Shown piece by piece: positions 47,675 to 58,695 of a DNA stretch of 64,000 bases. Source of the DNA: Achromobacter arsenitoxydans SY8 (lineage in GTDB: Bacteria > Pseudomonadota > Gammaproteobacteria > Burkholderiales > Burkholderiaceae_B); contig NZ_AGUF01000031.1 in assembly GCF_000236785.1 (NCBI RefSeq), forward strand, positions 31,591 through 95,590, in the 5' to 3' direction. The position numbers and the translations under genes are program-made. Under the pieces are notes generated by a model. The model was not told the origin of the DNA. It saw only the letters and a program-made list of their open reading frames with translations, and did no database searches. Each line of letters begins with the position of its first letter. Positions within the stretch are counted from its first letter, which is position 1.

Positions 47675-47703
47675 TTGATGAAATATAGATAAATTATTAG
47701 TAT
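47675..47703 (+). promoter_or_regulatory. Predicted sigma-70 promoter of the winged-helix regulator
   Basis: TTGATG (47675-47680) and TAGTAT (47698-47703) are exactly 17 bases apart in an AT-rich segment unusual for this genome. The ATG follows 31 bases later without a clear ribosome site. Confidence 0.5.
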
Positions 47704-47734
47704 TTCACTCAAATAAACTTGGTTTCCGCCTCTT

Positions 47735-48244
47735 ATGACATCCGCATTGATTGCGTCGTCGGCCCATCTGGCCGGCGGCAGCGCGCCCGATCTCTCCGAG
47801 GTGGAGTTCGGCCTGATGATCGCCAGCCACGCCTTCGACCGCTGGACGGTCCGGTGCATGGCGGCGGCGGGCCTGCCCGACCTGACGCCCACCGATGTCA
47901 TGGTGTTCCACCACGTCTACCACCGGCAGCGGCCCAAGAAGCTCGCCGACATCTGCTTCACCCTGAACGTGGAAGACACCCACATCGTCAGCTACGCGCT
48001 CAAGAAGCTTGAGCGGCTGGGCGTGGTGCGCGGCGAACGCAGCAGCAAGGAAGTCTTCTACAGCGTCACGCCCGAAGGGGCGGCGATCCTCAGGCGCTAC
48101 GGCGAAATCCGCGAGCAATGCCTGACCTCGGGGCTGGACGCGCCGGGCGGGGGCGGGCTGGATTTCAGCCGCCAGCTGGCCCACACGCTGCGCGCGCTGT
48201 CGGGCCTGTACGACCAGGCGGCGCGGGCCGCGACCTCTCTCTGA
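47735..48244 (+). CDS. Winged-helix transcriptional regulator, MarR-like
   Basis: A 169-residue DNA-binding protein. The region 50-115 has the helix-turn-helix and wing of MarR-like regulators ([20 protein letters not shown], then [20 protein letters not shown]). The N-terminal helix carries a DRWTVRCM segment instead of the usual MarR dimer motif. It lies 85 bases upstream of the oxoprolinase gene on the same strand, so it is a candidate regulator of that gene and a probable autoregulator. Its ligand is unknown. Confidence 0.8.
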   Translation: MTSALIASSAHLAGGSAPDLSEVEFGLMIASHAFDRWTVRCMAAAGLPDLTPTDVMVFHHVYHRQRPKKLADICFTLNVEDTHIVSYALKKLERLGVVRGERSSKEVFYSVTPEGAAILRRYGEIREQCLTSGLDAPGGGGLDFSRQLAHTLRALSGLYDQAARAATSL

Positions 48245-48329
48245 ACCCAACACGCGGGGCTTGCCCCGATATCAGCAACCCGACCGTGGCCGAACGCGCC
48301 CCGGCGGCCTCTTGTTTTCGAGGATACCT

Positions 48330-51300
48330 ATGAAGTGGCAATTCTGGATTGACCGTGGGGGCACCTTTACCGACATCGTGGCGCGCCGCCCCGATGGCAG
48401 CACCACCACGGCGAAGATGCTGTCCGAGAACCCCGAGCAATACCGCGATGCGGCGGTTGCCGGCATCCGCAAGCTGCTGGGCATCGCGCCCGGCCAGCCC
48501 GTGCCCGCCGATCAGGTCGAGTGCGTGAAGATGGGCACCACGGTGGCCACCAACGCCTTGCTCGAACGCAAGGGTGAACGCACGCTGCTGGTCACGACCC
48601 GCGGCTTTCGCGATGCCCTGCGCATCGCCTACCAGAACCGTCCAAGGCTGTTCGACCGCAACGTGCTGCTGCCCGAGATGCTCTACGAATCCGTCGTCGA
48701 GGCGGACGAGCGCGTGGCCGCTGATGGCGAGATCATCCGCGCGCTGGACGAAGCCGCCCTGCGCAAGGACATGCAGGCAGCCTACGACGCCGGCATTCGC
48801 GCCGTCGCGATTGTGTTCATGCACGCCTGGCACGCCACGGCGCACGAACAGCTGGCCGGCCGGATTGCCGCTGAAATCGGCTTCACCCAAGTTTCGGTGT
48901 CGCACGAAGTCAGCCCGCTGATCAAGTTCGTGTCGCGCGGCGACACGACCGTGGTGGACGCGTACCTGTCGCCCATCCTGAAGCGCTATGTGGACCAGGT
49001 GGCCGGCGAACTGCCGGGCATCCGCCTGATGTTCATGCAATCGAGCGGCGGCCTGACCGACGCGCACCGCTTCCGCGGCAAGGACGCCATTTTGTCCGGG
49101 CCGGCCGGCGGCATCGTCGGCATGGTGCGCACCAGTGAAATCGCGGGCTTTCCTCGGGTCATCGGCTTCGACATGGGCGGCACGTCCACGGACGTGTCGC
49201 ACTACGCGGGCGAATTCGAGCGCGAATTCGAAACCCAGGTGGCCGGCGTGCGCATGCGCGCGCCCATGATGAGCATCCATACCGTTGCGGCGGGCGGCGG
49301 CTCCATCCTGCATTTCGACGGCGCGCGGCTGCGCGTCGGGCCGGATTCCGCAGGCGCCAATCCCGGACCGGCGTGCTATCGCCGGGGCGGGCCGCTTGCT
49401 GTCACCGACTGCAACGTGCTGCTCGGCAAGATCCAGCCGGACTTCTTTCCCAAGGTGTTCGGCCCCGAGGCCAACGAGGCGCTGGACCGCGAGGCCGTGG
49501 TCGAACGCTTTGCGGCCATGGCCGACGAGGTGCGCGCCGCCACCGGCCGCGAGATGTCGCCCGAGCAACTGGCCGAGGGCTTCCTCGAGATCGCCGTGGG
49601 CAACATGGCCGAAGCCATCAAGCGCATTTCGGTGCAGCGCGGCCATGACGTGACCGAATACGCGCTGACCGTGTTCGGCGGCGCGGGCGGCCAGCATGCG
49701 TGCCTGGTGGCCGATGCGCTGGGCATGACGACCGTGTTCGCCCATCCGCTGGGCGGCGTGCTGTCGGCCTATGGCATGGGCCTGGCGGATCAGACCGACA
49801 TGCGCCAGAAGACGGTCGAAAAGGTGCTGGACGCCGCGCTGATGGGCGAGCTGAAGGACGAGCTCGACGTCCTGGCCGGCCAGGCGGTGGGCGAACTGCG
49901 CCGCCAGCACGTCGCCGAGGCCGACATCAGCGTGCAGCGCCGCCTGCACCTGAAGTACCGCGGCACCGACACCGCGCTGGAAGTGGCCTACACCGACCTG
50001 GAGCAGGCGCGCCGCGATTTCGAGGCCGCCTACCGCCAGCGCTATTCCTTCCTGATGCCCAACCGCGAACTTGTGGTCGAGACCATTTCGGTCGAGGCCA
50101 CGGGCGGCGGCGAGCGCGTCGGCGAGGCATCGACGTCGCGCACCCGCGAAGGGGCGCTGGCCGCGCGCCGCGTGGTCAGCATGTACAGCGCCGGCGCGTG
50201 GCGCGACACGCCCTTGTATGTGCGTGAAGACATGGCCGGCGGCGATGTGGTGGCGGGTCCCGCCATCATTTCCGAACCCAACCAGACCACGGTGGTGGAA
50301 CCCGGCTGGCAGGCCGAACTGACGGCGCAGGACCACTTCGTGATCCGCCGCGTCGAAGCCCGCCCCGAACGCCGCAAGGTCGGCACGCAGGCTGATCCGG
50401 TCATGCTGGAGGTCTTCAACAACCTCTTCATGTCCATCGCCGAACAGATGGGCTACCGCCTGCAGAACACGGCGTACTCGGTCAACATCAAGGAACGCCT
50501 GGACTTCTCCTGCGCGATCTTCGACGCCCAGGCCCGCCTGATCGCCAATGCGCCGCACATGCCGGTGCACCTGGGCTCCATGGGCGAATCGGTCCGCACG
50601 GTCATGAACGCCAACGCCGGCAAGATGATGCCGGGCGACGCCTACGTGGTGAACGATCCCTATCATGGCGGGACGCACCTGCCCGACGTCACGGTCATCA
50701 CGCCCGTGTTCGACAAGGCGGGGCGCGAGATCCTGTTCTACGTGGGTTCGCGGGGCCACCATGCCGACATCGGCGGCACCACACCGGGCTCGATGCCGCC
50801 GGATTCCAAGACGGTGGAAGACGAGGGCGTGCTGTTCACCAACTTCCAGCTGGTCAAGAACGGCGAGTTCCGCGAGCAGGCCGCGCGCGACATCCTGGGC
50901 TCGGGCCGCTGGCCGGCGCGCAATCCGGACCAGAACATCGCCGACATGCACGCGCAGATCGCCGCGAATGAAAAGGGCGTGCAGGAGCTCTTGCGCATGT
51001 GCGACCACTTTGGCCTGGACGTCGTGCGCGCCTACATGGGGCACGTGCAGGACAACGCCGAAGAGGCGGTGCGCCGCGTGATCTCGGTGCTCAAGGACGG
51101 CAGCTACGAGTATCCGCTGGATAACGGCGCGGTCATCCGGGTGGCCGTGCGCGTCGACACCGCCGCGCGCAGCGCCGTGGTGGACTTCACCGGCACGTCG
51201 GCGCAGTTGGATAACAACTTCAACGCGCCGGGCGCGATCGCCGTGGCGGCGGTGCTGTACGTGTTCCGCACGATGGTCAATGACGACATCCCGCTGAACG

Positions 51301-51953
51301 ACGGCTGCCTGGTGCCGCTGTCCATCATCGTGCCGGAAGGCTCGATGCTGCGTCCGAACCCGCCGGCCTCGGTGGTGGCGGGCAACGTGGAAACCTCCAT
51401 GTGCATCGTCAACGCGCTGTACGGCGCGCTGGGCGTCCTGGCGGCCAGCCAGGGCACGATGAACAACTTCACGTTCGGCAATGCGCGCCACCAGTACTAC
51501 GAGACCATCTCGGGCGGCACGGGGGCGGGTCCAGTGCGTATCGACGCGGCGGGTCCGGGCGACGAAGGGTTCGCCGGCACGTCGGTGGTGCAGGCGCACA
51601 TGACCAACTCGCGCCTCACCGATCCGGAAGTGCTGGAGTTCCGTTTCCCGGTCAGGCTGGAGTCGTACGAGATCCGCAAGGGCTCGGGCGGCGCGGGCAG
51701 GTATCCGGGCGGCGACGGCGGCGTGCGCCGCATCCGCTTCCTGGAAGACATGACCGCGGCCATCCTGTCGAACAACCGCCGCTTTGCGCCGTTCGGCCTG
51801 GCCGGCGGGCAGCCGGGCGCAATGGGCCGCAACACGGTCGAGCGCGCAGACGGCAGCATCCAGGAACTGGGTCCGCAGGACAGCGCCCAGTTGCATCCGG
51901 GCGACGTGTTCGTGGTGGAGACGCCGGGAGGCGGCGGCTACGGCACGGCCTGA
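48330..51953 (+). CDS. Fused 5-oxoprolinase/hydantoinase (HyuA-HyuB type)
   Basis: A 1207-residue ATP-dependent hydrolase that opens cyclic amides such as 5-oxoproline or hydantoins. The N-terminal half (1 to about 690) is HyuA-like: DRGGTFTDI (8-16), the ATP-binding [24 protein letters not shown] and HTVAAGGGS. The C-terminal half (about 691-1207) is HyuB-like: [30 protein letters not shown] and [10 protein letters not shown] near the end. The full fusion is the eukaryote-like single-chain oxoprolinase form rather than PxpABC. It begins at the ATG 48330 with GAGGA upstream. Substrate specificity cannot be settled by motif alone. Confidence 0.94.
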   Translation: MKWQFWIDRGGTFTDIVARRPDGSTTTAKMLSENPEQYRDAAVAGIRKLLGIAPGQPVPADQVECVKMGTTVATNALLERKGERTLLVTTRGFRDALRIAYQNRPRLFDRNVLLPEMLYESVVEADERVAADGEIIRALDEAALRKDMQAAYDAGIRAVAIVFMHAWHATAHEQLAGRIAAEIGFTQVSVSHEVSPLIKFVSRGDTTVVDAYLSPILKRYVDQVAGELPGIRLMFMQSSGGLTDAHRFRGKDAILSGPAGGIVGMVRTSEIAGFPRVIGFDMGGTSTDVSHYAGEFEREFETQVAGVRMRAPMMSIHTVAAGGGSILHFDGARLRVGPDSAGANPGPACYRRGGPLAVTDCNVLLGKIQPDFFPKVFGPEANEALDREAVVERFAAMADEVRAATGREMSPEQLAEGFLEIAVGNMAEAIKRISVQRGHDVTEYALTVFGGAGGQHACLVADALGMTTVFAHPLGGVLSAYGMGLADQTDMRQKTVEKVLDAALMGELKDELDVLAGQAVGELRRQHVAEADISVQRRLHLKYRGTDTALEVAYTDLEQARRDFEAAYRQRYSFLMPNRELVVETISVEATGGGERVGEASTSRTREGALAARRVVSMYSAGAWRDTPLYVREDMAGGDVVAGPAIISEPNQTTVVEPGWQAELTAQDHFVIRRVEARPERRKVGTQADPVMLEVFNNLFMSIAEQMGYRLQNTAYSVNIKERLDFSCAIFDAQARLIANAPHMPVHLGSMGESVRTVMNANAGKMMPGDAYVVNDPYHGGTHLPDVTVITPVFDKAGREILFYVGSRGHHADIGGTTPGSMPPDSKTVEDEGVLFTNFQLVKNGEFREQAARDILGSGRWPARNPDQNIADMHAQIAANEKGVQELLRMCDHFGLDVVRAYMGHVQDNAEEAVRRVISVLKDGSYEYPLDNGAVIRVAVRVDTAARSAVVDFTGTSAQLDNNFNAPGAIAVAAVLYVFRTMVNDDIPLNDGCLVPLSIIVPEGSMLRPNPPASVVAGNVETSMCIVNALYGALGVLAASQGTMNNFTFGNARHQYYETISGGTGAGPVRIDAAGPGDEGFAGTSVVQAHMTNSRLTDPEVLEFRFPVRLESYEIRKGSGGAGRYPGGDGGVRRIRFLEDMTAAILSNNRRFAPFGLAGGQPGAMGRNTVERADGSIQELGPQDSAQLHPGDVFVVETPGGGGYGTA

Positions 51954-51981
51954 TCGGCGCAGGCGTGGCGTCCGGTTCCGG

Positions 51982-53016
51982 TCAGCCGGGATCGGACATC
52001 ACGTCCAGCGCGATGTCCGCGCGCGTCTTGCGGTCGTAGACGCGCAGCACCACCTCGCCATCGCGTATCTCGAAGATCGCGGTGGCGAGCGTGTTTTCAT
52101 CGTCCGGATCGTCGCGCGCCGTGCGCAGGATGGGCAGGGCGCCTTCCGTGTCGAGCAGGGCGGCGAGCATGTCCGCGCTGCCCGAATCGGCGGACCATCC
52201 GTCCACCAGGCCTTCGATGCGGTTTTGCCGCGCGCGCGAGGAATCGGTGATGATCTGCGGCTGTCCGCGGGTCTCGACATGCACCATGTGGTTGGCGTGG
52301 CCGTAGCGCCTGCCGATTTCCAGGAAGGACACCGAACCCGGCGTGACCTCCGCGCTGACGATGCGCGGGTCCGTAGCCGCGGCCAGCGTGTGGTGGAAGC
52401 CCCCTGAGTGCGGCAGGCCCCGCAGCAGGTCCAGCGCTTCGTCCAGCGTCGCGCAGTCGAGGACCGCGCGCGCCAGCAGCATGCGCGGCACGCCCGGGTG
52501 CCGCTGGCGGGTGCGCAGGTTGTTGATGGTCTGGACCAGTCCGGCGCGGTTGGCCCCAAACGTGTGGCCCGGCAGCGATCCGGGGTAATAGAAGCTCAGG
52601 TAGCCCGGCGCGCCTTCCAGGGCGACGTCCACCAGGTGGCAGCGGCCATGCAGGTAGGGATCGCCGTCTTCGTTGTGGCCGATCCAGCGCGAGCCGTCGG
52701 CGGCCTTCAGGGCGACGGACGTGCAGCCGTCCGTGGTGCTGTGCAGCAGATCGCCGCGGCAATGCCATAGCAGCACGTCCTTGACCGGCATGCGCAGGCC
52801 CTCGGCCATTCCCTCGAGTTCTTCCCAGACCTGGGGCAGGGCCGCCTGCGCCTGCTGCGCCAGCTCGTCCACATACGGATGGCCGCGCCATGGCCGCAGG
52901 GCTTCCCAGGCGCCGCTCTGGTCCAGGTAGGCGGCCATGATCGGCCGGGCCAGCTTGCCCAGCGCCACGCCAACCTGGCGACGGTTTCCTGCGATGCGTA
53001 CGTATTTGTAGGCCAT
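51982..53016 (-). CDS. C45 family Ntn-type acyltransferase/hydrolase
   Basis: A 344-residue protein similar to the acyl-CoA:6-aminopenicillanate acyltransferase family (peptidase C45, Ntn fold), enzymes that self-cleave to expose a cysteine nucleophile. The candidate nucleophile is C98 in [10 protein letters not shown], followed by [12 protein letters not shown], which matches the conserved NxD pocket. The start at 53016 ([14 protein letters not shown]) fits the family; a longer frame to 53133 is unsupported. It is convergent with the oxoprolinase and divergent from glnH. Likely substrates are amides or acyl-amino acids; unknown. Confidence 0.87.
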   Translation of the reverse strand: MAYKYVRIAGNRRQVGVALGKLARPIMAAYLDQSGAWEALRPWRGHPYVDELAQQAQAALPQVWEELEGMAEGLRMPVKDVLLWHCRGDLLHSTTDGCTSVALKAADGSRWIGHNEDGDPYLHGRCHLVDVALEGAPGYLSFYYPGSLPGHTFGANRAGLVQTINNLRTRQRHPGVPRMLLARAVLDCATLDEALDLLRGLPHSGGFHHTLAAATDPRIVSAEVTPGSVSFLEIGRRYGHANHMVHVETRGQPQIITDSSRARQNRIEGLVDGWSADSGSADMLAALLDTEGALPILRTARDDPDDENTLATAIFEIRDGEVVLRVYDRKTRADIALDVMSDPG

Positions 53017-53183
53017 GGCAAACCTCCGGGTGTCTCGCGGATTGTAAATTTTCCGGGGGCCGCCGGGTGACGGCTCATGCGTTAAGATCGTCGATAAGTT
53101 GCGCCGGCGGTCCCGGCGCGGCCCAGGAATCATGCCCTTACAACAACCCAGGGGTGCCTGGCGCTCCCCAAGAGGAGAGTTTC

Positions 53184-53936
53184 ATGATCAAACGTAAAGT
53201 TGCCGCCGCCTTGGTCGGCCTGTCCGTGGCCATGTTCGGCGCCGCCTCGGCCGCCCAGGCCCAGGGCAGGGAATTGGTGGTGGCCACCGATACCGCTTTC
53301 GTGCCGTTCGAGTTCAAGCAGGGTAATACCTATACGGGATTCGACGTGGATCTTTGGGCGGCCATCGCCAAGGAACTCAAACTCAAGTACAAGCTGCAGC
53401 CGATGGACTTCGCGGGCATCATCCCGGGCCTGCAGACCAAGAACATCGACGTCGCGCTGGCGGGCATCACGATTCGCGATGACCGCAAGAAGGTCATCGA
53501 CTTTTCCGATCCCTACTACGAAAGCGGCCTGGCGATCCTGGTGAGCGACAAGAACACCGACATCAAGGATGCCAAATCCCTGGCCGGCAAGACCGTCGCC
53601 GTCAAGACCGGCACCGCCACCGTGGATTTCCTGAGAGCCCAGGTGCCCGACGCCAAGCTCAAGCTGTTCCCCAATATCGACAACGCCTACCTGGAACTGG
53701 CGACCGGACGCGTCGACGCCGCCGTGCACGACACGCCCAACGTTCAGTACTACGCCAACACGGCGGGCAAGGGCCGCGTGAAGGTGGTCGGGTCCGTCAA
53801 GAGCGGCGACTTCTACGGCATCGCCTTCCCCAAGGGCAGCGATCTGGTTCCCCAGGTGAACAAGGCGCTCGCCGCGCTCAAGGCCAGCGGCGAGTACGAC
53901 GCGATCTACACCAAGTGGTTCGGCAAGAAGCCCTGA
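53184..53936 (+). CDS. glnH: Periplasmic glutamine-type solute-binding protein
   Basis: A 250-residue family-3 binding protein with signal peptide ending in [61 protein letters not shown] and [12 protein letters not shown] are the standard GlnH blocks (the third here cited as [18 protein letters not shown]). The first gene of a glnHPQ set, with AGGAG before the ATG. Relatives bind glutamine, but polar amino-acid preference varies. A long hairpin follows in the 116-base gap before glnP. Confidence 0.93.
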   Translation: MIKRKVAAALVGLSVAMFGAASAAQAQGRELVVATDTAFVPFEFKQGNTYTGFDVDLWAAIAKELKLKYKLQPMDFAGIIPGLQTKNIDVALAGITIRDDRKKVIDFSDPYYESGLAILVSDKNTDIKDAKSLAGKTVAVKTGTATVDFLRAQVPDAKLKLFPNIDNAYLELATGRVDAAVHDTPNVQYYANTAGKGRVKVVGSVKSGDFYGIAFPKGSDLVPQVNKALAALKASGEYDAIYTKWFGKKP

Positions 53937-53978
53937 CCGGCTTCGCGGGCGGCACTATCCAGGGGTGCGCCAGTCAGG

Positions 53979-54009
53979 CGGCGGGTGGGGGATGGCTACC
54001 CTCCCGCCG
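53979..54009 (+). other. Stem-loop in the glnH-glnP gap
   Basis: CGGCGGG (53979-53985) plus GGG (53987-53989) pair with CCC (53999-54001) and CCCGCCG (54003-54009), with one T-T mismatch. A structure here could keep glnH mRNA more abundant than the permease mRNA. Confidence 0.5.
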
Positions 54010-54052
54010 GCGCGCCCGCCATGATGCGGCGCGCCAGCGCGCCTAAGGGGGG

Positions 54053-54715
54053 ATGATCGTGGAGTTCGACTGGTCTGTAATCGAGGGGGCGCTACCCAAT
54101 CTGCTTGAGGGTACGCTGATGACCATCAAGATCACATTCTGGGGCCTGGCGGGCGGTTTCCTGCTGGGGGCGCTTTCGGGCGTGACGCGGGCCTACGGGA
54201 ACGCGATCCTGTCTGGCATCGCGCAGGTCTATGTCGCGGTCATCCGCGGCACGCCGATCGTGGTGCAGGTCATGTTCATCTACTTCGCCTTGCCATTGCT
54301 GGCGGATATCCGGGTGGATGCCGAATGGGCGGCCATCGCCACCCTCATCATCAACTCGGGCGCGTACATTTCGGAAATCGTGCGCGGTTCGCTGTTGTCG
54401 GTGCACAAGGGCTTGCGGGAGGCGGGGCAGGCCATGGGGCTGCCCTTCCACAAGATCCTGCTGCACATCATCGGGCCCGTCGCGTTCCGGCGCATGATTC
54501 CGCCGCTGGGCAACCAGTGCATCATCAGCCTGAAAGACTCTTCGCTCTTTATCGTCATCGGCGTGGCCGAACTGACGCGGCAAGGCCAGGAAATCATGGC
54601 CAGCAACTTCCGGGCGGTTGAGATCTGGTCGGCGGTCGCAATCATCTACCTGATCCTGACCGGCCTGATGGCCCTGACTCTGCACCTGGTGGAAAAGAGG
54701 ATGCGCATCTTATGA
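54053..54715 (+). CDS. glnP: Polar amino acid ABC permease
   Basis: A 220-residue inner-membrane permease with about five helices of the HisM/GlnP class. [14 protein letters not shown] is the family signature near helix 3, and the coupling loop [13 protein letters not shown] contacts the ATPase. The ATG at 54053 is the best of the candidates, following GGGGGATG. Its stop overlaps the glnQ start by 4 bases. Confidence 0.95.
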   Translation: MIVEFDWSVIEGALPNLLEGTLMTIKITFWGLAGGFLLGALSGVTRAYGNAILSGIAQVYVAVIRGTPIVVQVMFIYFALPLLADIRVDAEWAAIATLIINSGAYISEIVRGSLLSVHKGLREAGQAMGLPFHKILLHIIGPVAFRRMIPPLGNQCIISLKDSSLFIVIGVAELTRQGQEIMASNFRAVEIWSAVAIIYLILTGLMALTLHLVEKRMRIL

Positions 54716-55440
54716 GCATGGTCGAATTTCACAACGTCACTAAGCGCTTCGGCGAGTCCACGGTGCTCAACGGCATTTCGCTCAACATCGACGCGGGCGA
54801 GGTCGTAGTGGTGGTCGGTCCGTCGGGGTCCGGCAAATCCACGTTCCTGCGCTGCATCAACGTGCTGGAAACCATCAACGACGGCGACCTGCTCGTCGAC
54901 GGCCTGAGCGTGAAGGGTGACCCTGCCCAGGTGCGCGAGATCCGGCGCGAGGCGGGCATGGTCTTTCAGCAGTTCAATCTGTTTCCCCAGATGACGGCGC
55001 TGGAAAACGTCATGTTCGGCCCGGTGCATACGCGCGGCCAGGGCCGCGCCGAAGCGCGCGAAGAGGCCAAGGCGCTGCTGGCCAAGGTTGGCCTGGCCGA
55101 ACGCATGAACCACTATCCGGCTGAGCTCTCTGGCGGCCAGCAGCAGCGGGTGGCGATCGCCCGGGCGCTGGCGATTAAGCCCAAGCTCATGCTGTTCGAT
55201 GAACCCACCTCCGCCCTGGATCCCGAACTGCGCCACGAAGTGCTCAAGGTGATGCGCGACCTGGCGGAAGAGGGCATGACGATGGTGGTCGTGACGCACG
55301 AAATGGAGTTCGCGCGCAGGGTCGGCAGCCGCCTGATTTTCATCGACGGCGGCAAGGTTGCGCACGACGGTCCGCCCGAGGACCTACTGAGCAATCCGCC
55401 CAGTCAGCGGCTCAAGGACTTCCTGCAGCACGTATCCTGA
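54712..55440 (+). CDS. glnQ: Polar amino acid ABC ATPase
   Basis: A 242-residue ATPase: Walker [10 protein letters not shown] (about 36-44), Q-loop [17 protein letters not shown], signature [16 protein letters not shown], Walker [15 protein letters not shown]. It overlaps glnP (ATGA) and is followed by a stem-loop. Together with glnH and glnP it makes a complete importer. Confidence 0.96.
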   Translation: MSMVEFHNVTKRFGESTVLNGISLNIDAGEVVVVVGPSGSGKSTFLRCINVLETINDGDLLVDGLSVKGDPAQVREIRREAGMVFQQFNLFPQMTALENVMFGPVHTRGQGRAEAREEAKALLAKVGLAERMNHYPAELSGGQQQRVAIARALAIKPKLMLFDEPTSALDPELRHEVLKVMRDLAEEGMTMVVVTHEMEFARRVGSRLIFIDGGKVAHDGPPEDLLSNPPSQRLKDFLQHVS

Positions 55441-55448
55441 GGCGTAAA

Positions 55449-55475
55449 AAAGCGTCCGGCATTGCCGGACGCTTT
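55449..55475. terminator. Bidirectional terminator between glnQ and spoT
   Basis: A perfect 12-bp stem, AAAGCGTCCGGC (55449-55460) with 55464-55475 and loop ATT, lies between two convergent genes. On the minus strand TTT follows; on the plus strand the flank is GGTGC. Confidence 0.85.
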
Positions 55476-55497
55476 GGTGCCTAGCTGAAGGTCGTGG

Positions 55498-57792
55498 TCA
55501 GCCCTTCACGCGGACGATCTTTTGAACCTGCGGCACGTGCCGGATGGCGCGGATGACCTGCGCCAGGTGCTTGCGGCTGTCGACCTGGATGGTCAGGTGC
55601 AGGGACACCGTGGACACCGCGTCGTCGTGCATCGTCACATGCATGATGTTCGCATCGGCGGCGGTGACTTCCGCCGCCAGCCGGCCAAGCACGCCGCGCT
55701 CGTTGCGCGTGACGATGTCCAGGCGCGTGGCCAGGTGCTTGGCGGTGTGGGCGTCCCAGCCGACGTTGATCCAGCGTTCGGGTTCGCGCAGGCGCTGGCG
55801 CAATGCCACCGGACAATCGGCAGTGTGCACCACCAGTCCGTGCCCCATGCGCATGCCGGCCACGATGGGGTCGCCGGGCAGCGGACCACAGCAGGGCGCC
55901 AACTGGACCGCCTGACCTTCGTTGCCCTGGATCAGGATGGGAGCGCTGCGCGCGGAGGTCAGTTCGTCCACGGCGGCGGCCGTGGTGGCGACAAGCTGGT
56001 GCTCGGGCGCGAAGCGGCGGGCGACGACAGCGGCCAGGCGCTTGCCCAGCCCGATGTCGGCCAGGATTTCCTCGCGCGAACTGGCGCCGGTGCTGCGCGC
56101 CAGCTTCTGCCAGGCTGGGTCGTCAGTGGCGGGCAGGGGCATGTGCAGCTCTTGCAGGGCCTGGCCCAGCAGGCGCTCGCCGAAGGCCACCGATTCTTCG
56201 TATTTGACCGTGCGCAGGTAGTGCCGGATCTCGGAGCGGGCGCGTCCGGTGCGCACATAGTTGAGCCACTGCGCATTGGGGCGCGAGGCGGGCGAGGTGA
56301 CGATCTCGACCGTGTCGCCGCTGTTGAGTTCGGTGCGCAGGGGCACGAATTCGCCATTGACCTTGGCTGCGACCGCCTGGTTGCCGATGTCGGTGTGGAT
56401 CGCGTAGGCGAAGTCCACGGGCGTGGCGCCGCGAGGCAGGGAGATGATCTTGCCGCGGGGCGTGAACACGTAGACTGCGTCGGGGAATAGGTCGACTTTG
56501 ACGTGTTCCAGGAATTCGCCGGAATCCCCGGTCTGGCTCTGGATGTCCAGCAGCGACTGCAACCACTGGTGGGTGCGCTTCTGCAGGTCGTTGAGCGTAA
56601 GGTCGGCGCCCTTGTACAGCCAGTGCGAGGCCACGCCTTCTTCGGCGACATGGTGCATGTCGCGGGTGCGGAACTGGAACTCCACGGGCGTGCCGTAGGG
56701 GCCGACCAAGGTGGTGTGCAGGGACTGATAGCCGTTCACCTTGGGAATGGCGATGTAGTCCTTGAACTTGCCGGGCACCGGCCGGTAGAGCTGGTGCAGC
56801 GTGCCCAGCGCCAGATAGCATTCCGGCAGGGTGTGCACCACGACGCGAAACCCGTAGATGTCGAGGACGTCCGAGAACGACTTTTTCTGGTCGACCATCT
56901 TGCGGTAGATGCCGAACAGGGTTTTTTCGCGCCCGCTGACCTCGGCCTCGATGCCGGCGGCGGGCAGGGCCGCCCGCACGGAATCGGCGATCTTGGTGAT
57001 GACTTCGCGGCGATTGCCGCGCGCGGCCAGCACGGCCTTGTACAGCACCTGGTAGCGGTTCGGGTACATCGCGGCAAAGCACAGGTCCTGGAGTTCGCGG
57101 AACAGCAGGTTCAGGCCTAGCCGGTGCGCGATGGGCGCGTAGATGTCCAGCGTTTCGCGGGCGATGCGGCGCCGCTTTTCCGGATTGACCGCGTCCAGCG
57201 TGCGCATGTTGTGCAGGCGGTCGGCCAGCTTGATGAGGATGACGCGCACGTCGCGCGCCATCGCCAGCAGCATCTTGCGGAAGCTCTCGGCTTGCTGCTC
57301 GGCCTTGGTGGCGAAGTCCAGGCGGTCCAGTTTGGACAGGCCGTCGACCAGTTCGGCGACTTCAGGGCCGAATTTTTCGGCAAGCTCGTGCTTGGCGATG
57401 CCCTGGTCTTCCATCACGTCGTGCAGCAGGGCGGCGGACAGCGCGTTGACGTCGAGCTTCCAGCCCGCGCAGATTTCCGTGACGGCGATGGGATGCGAGA
57501 TGTAGGGCGAGCCGCTGGCGCGGAACTGGCCCAGGTGCGCCTGGTCCGCGAAGCGATAGGCTTCGCGCACGCGTTCTACATCTTTCTTGTCGAGATAGCT
57601 GCCGATGATTTCGGTCAGCGGCGCCAGCGATGCGACCGGAGAAGCGGTCGCGTCCGCCGCTTCTTGCGCGGCGACGGACGGTGGCGTAGGGGAATTCTTG
57701 TCTTTCTTGCCCGTGCGGCGGCCTAGGCGGGAGCCGGCACGCAGTGCGGCAAGCAGACCTGATGAAGCGTACTTCAGCCCGGGAAAAGCCAT
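55498..57792 (-). CDS. spoT: Bifunctional (p)ppGpp synthetase/hydrolase SpoT
   Basis: This makes and degrades the stringent-response alarmone (p)ppGpp. The 764-residue protein has a hydrolase HD domain with intact LLHDVMED (H124, D125), a synthetase domain with KFKDYIAIPKVNGYQSLHT, a TGS domain (VFTPRGKIISLPRG), a zinc-finger-like LAPCCGPLPGDPIVA region and a C-terminal ACT domain (DIVTRNERGVLGRL). An N-terminal extension of about 50 residues, Ala/Pro/Ser-rich, precedes the HD domain. RelA enzymes lack the HD residues, so this is SpoT/Rel type. It is downstream of rpoZ (22-base gap) and gmk in one operon, the common gmk-rpoZ-spoT arrangement. Confidence 0.97.
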   Translation of the reverse strand: MAFPGLKYASSGLLAALRAGSRLGRRTGKKDKNSPTPPSVAAQEAADATASPVASLAPLTEIIGSYLDKKDVERVREAYRFADQAHLGQFRASGSPYISHPIAVTEICAGWKLDVNALSAALLHDVMEDQGIAKHELAEKFGPEVAELVDGLSKLDRLDFATKAEQQAESFRKMLLAMARDVRVILIKLADRLHNMRTLDAVNPEKRRRIARETLDIYAPIAHRLGLNLLFRELQDLCFAAMYPNRYQVLYKAVLAARGNRREVITKIADSVRAALPAAGIEAEVSGREKTLFGIYRKMVDQKKSFSDVLDIYGFRVVVHTLPECYLALGTLHQLYRPVPGKFKDYIAIPKVNGYQSLHTTLVGPYGTPVEFQFRTRDMHHVAEEGVASHWLYKGADLTLNDLQKRTHQWLQSLLDIQSQTGDSGEFLEHVKVDLFPDAVYVFTPRGKIISLPRGATPVDFAYAIHTDIGNQAVAAKVNGEFVPLRTELNSGDTVEIVTSPASRPNAQWLNYVRTGRARSEIRHYLRTVKYEESVAFGERLLGQALQELHMPLPATDDPAWQKLARSTGASSREEILADIGLGKRLAAVVARRFAPEHQLVATTAAAVDELTSARSAPILIQGNEGQAVQLAPCCGPLPGDPIVAGMRMGHGLVVHTADCPVALRQRLREPERWINVGWDAHTAKHLATRLDIVTRNERGVLGRLAAEVTAADANIMHVTMHDDAVSTVSLHLTIQVDSRKHLAQVIRAIRHVPQVQKIVRVKG

Positions 57793-57814
57793 GCTTGCCG
57801 CCCCCCGGAAAGAA

Positions 57815-58018
57815 TCAGGTGGGAACTTTACGCAGCATTTCCACGCCGGTTAGGCCGCCTGCGATTTCGCGCAGTGCAGTGACCGTAGGCTTGTCTTTGC
57901 TGTCCAGGCGCGGGGCGTGGCCTTGCGCCAATTCACGGGCGCGGTACGTCGCGGCCAGCGTGAGCTTGAAACGGTTGGGGATTTGATTCAGACAGTCTTC
58001 GACGGTAATGCGAGCCAT
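57815..58018 (-). CDS. rpoZ: RNA polymerase omega subunit
   Basis: A 67-residue omega subunit, which helps assemble beta-prime and supports ppGpp binding. [31 protein letters not shown] is diagnostic (motif [14 protein letters not shown]). It is shorter than the 91-residue E. coli protein at the C-terminus, as in most beta-proteobacteria. It lies between gmk (44-base gap) and spoT (22-base gap). Confidence 0.97.
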   Translation of the reverse strand: MARITVEDCLNQIPNRFKLTLAATYRARELAQGHAPRLDSKDKPTVTALREIAGGLTGVEMLRKVPT

Positions 58019-58062
58019 TAGGACACCTGGTGCTGATGGAAGATGGGGAGAATGCTTTCGGC

Positions 58063-58695
58063 TCAGTGTTCGGCCGGGATGCCAAGCTGAGCGAACAACT
58101 CGGCGTGGCGTGCGGCCTGAGACGAAAAACGCAGCCGAGCGGCGCTGACTATTTGGGTCAGTTCCGACAGGGCCACGCTAAATTCTTGATTAATAATAAC
58201 ATATTCGCATTCAGGCGCGTGGGCGATTTCGCCGCCCGCGGCCAGCAACCGGCGGGCGATCACTTGCGGCGCATCCTGGCCGCGCGCCTTCAGGCGGTTT
58301 TCGAGTTCGTCGATCGACGGGGGCAGCACGAAGATGCCGATGGCGCGGGGGAAGCGCTGCTTCACCTGGCGCGCGCCTTGCCAGTCGATTTCGAGCAGCA
58401 CGTCGCGGCCCTGGCTGGTGGCTTCGTCGATGCGGTCGCGGGGCGTGCCGTAGAAATTGCCGTGCACTTCCGCCCATTCCAGCAGGTTCTGGGCGTCGCG
58501 CATGAGCTTGAATTCGTCGGTCGACACAAACCGGTATTCGCGGCCGTCTTCTTCGCCGGGGCGGGGCGCGCGCGTCGTGCAGGAAATGGACAGCAGGATG
58601 GACGGATCCTGGGCAAGCAGGGCCTTGACCAGGCTGGACTTGCCGGCGCCGCTGGGCGCGACGACCATGAAGACGTTTCCGGGGGTGGCGTGCAT
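58063..58695 (-). CDS. gmk: Guanylate kinase
   Basis: Gmk phosphorylates GMP to GDP with ATP. The 210-residue protein has the P-loop [10 protein letters not shown] (13-22), the GMP-binding STTR(A)-like [11 protein letters not shown] segment with REYRFV, and the lid region around [24 protein letters not shown] is the conserved Walker-B-like strand. It is the first gene of the gmk-rpoZ-spoT operon. Confidence 0.97.
   Translation of the reverse strand: MHATPGNVFMVVAPSGAGKSSLVKALLAQDPSILLSISCTTRAPRPGEEDGREYRFVSTDEFKLMRDAQNLLEWAEVHGNFYGTPRDRIDEATSQGRDVLLEIDWQGARQVKQRFPRAIGIFVLPPSIDELENRLKARGQDAPQVIARRLLAAGGEIAHAPECEYVIINQEFSVALSELTQIVSAARLRFSSQAARHAELFAQLGIPAEH

Noticed and set aside
48165-51896. 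A 1243-codon open frame antisense to the oxoprolinase gene
   Set aside because: It is a shadow of the GC-rich coding strand: its translation is rich in His, Arg and Ala without domains, while the plus strand has full HyuA/HyuB motifs.
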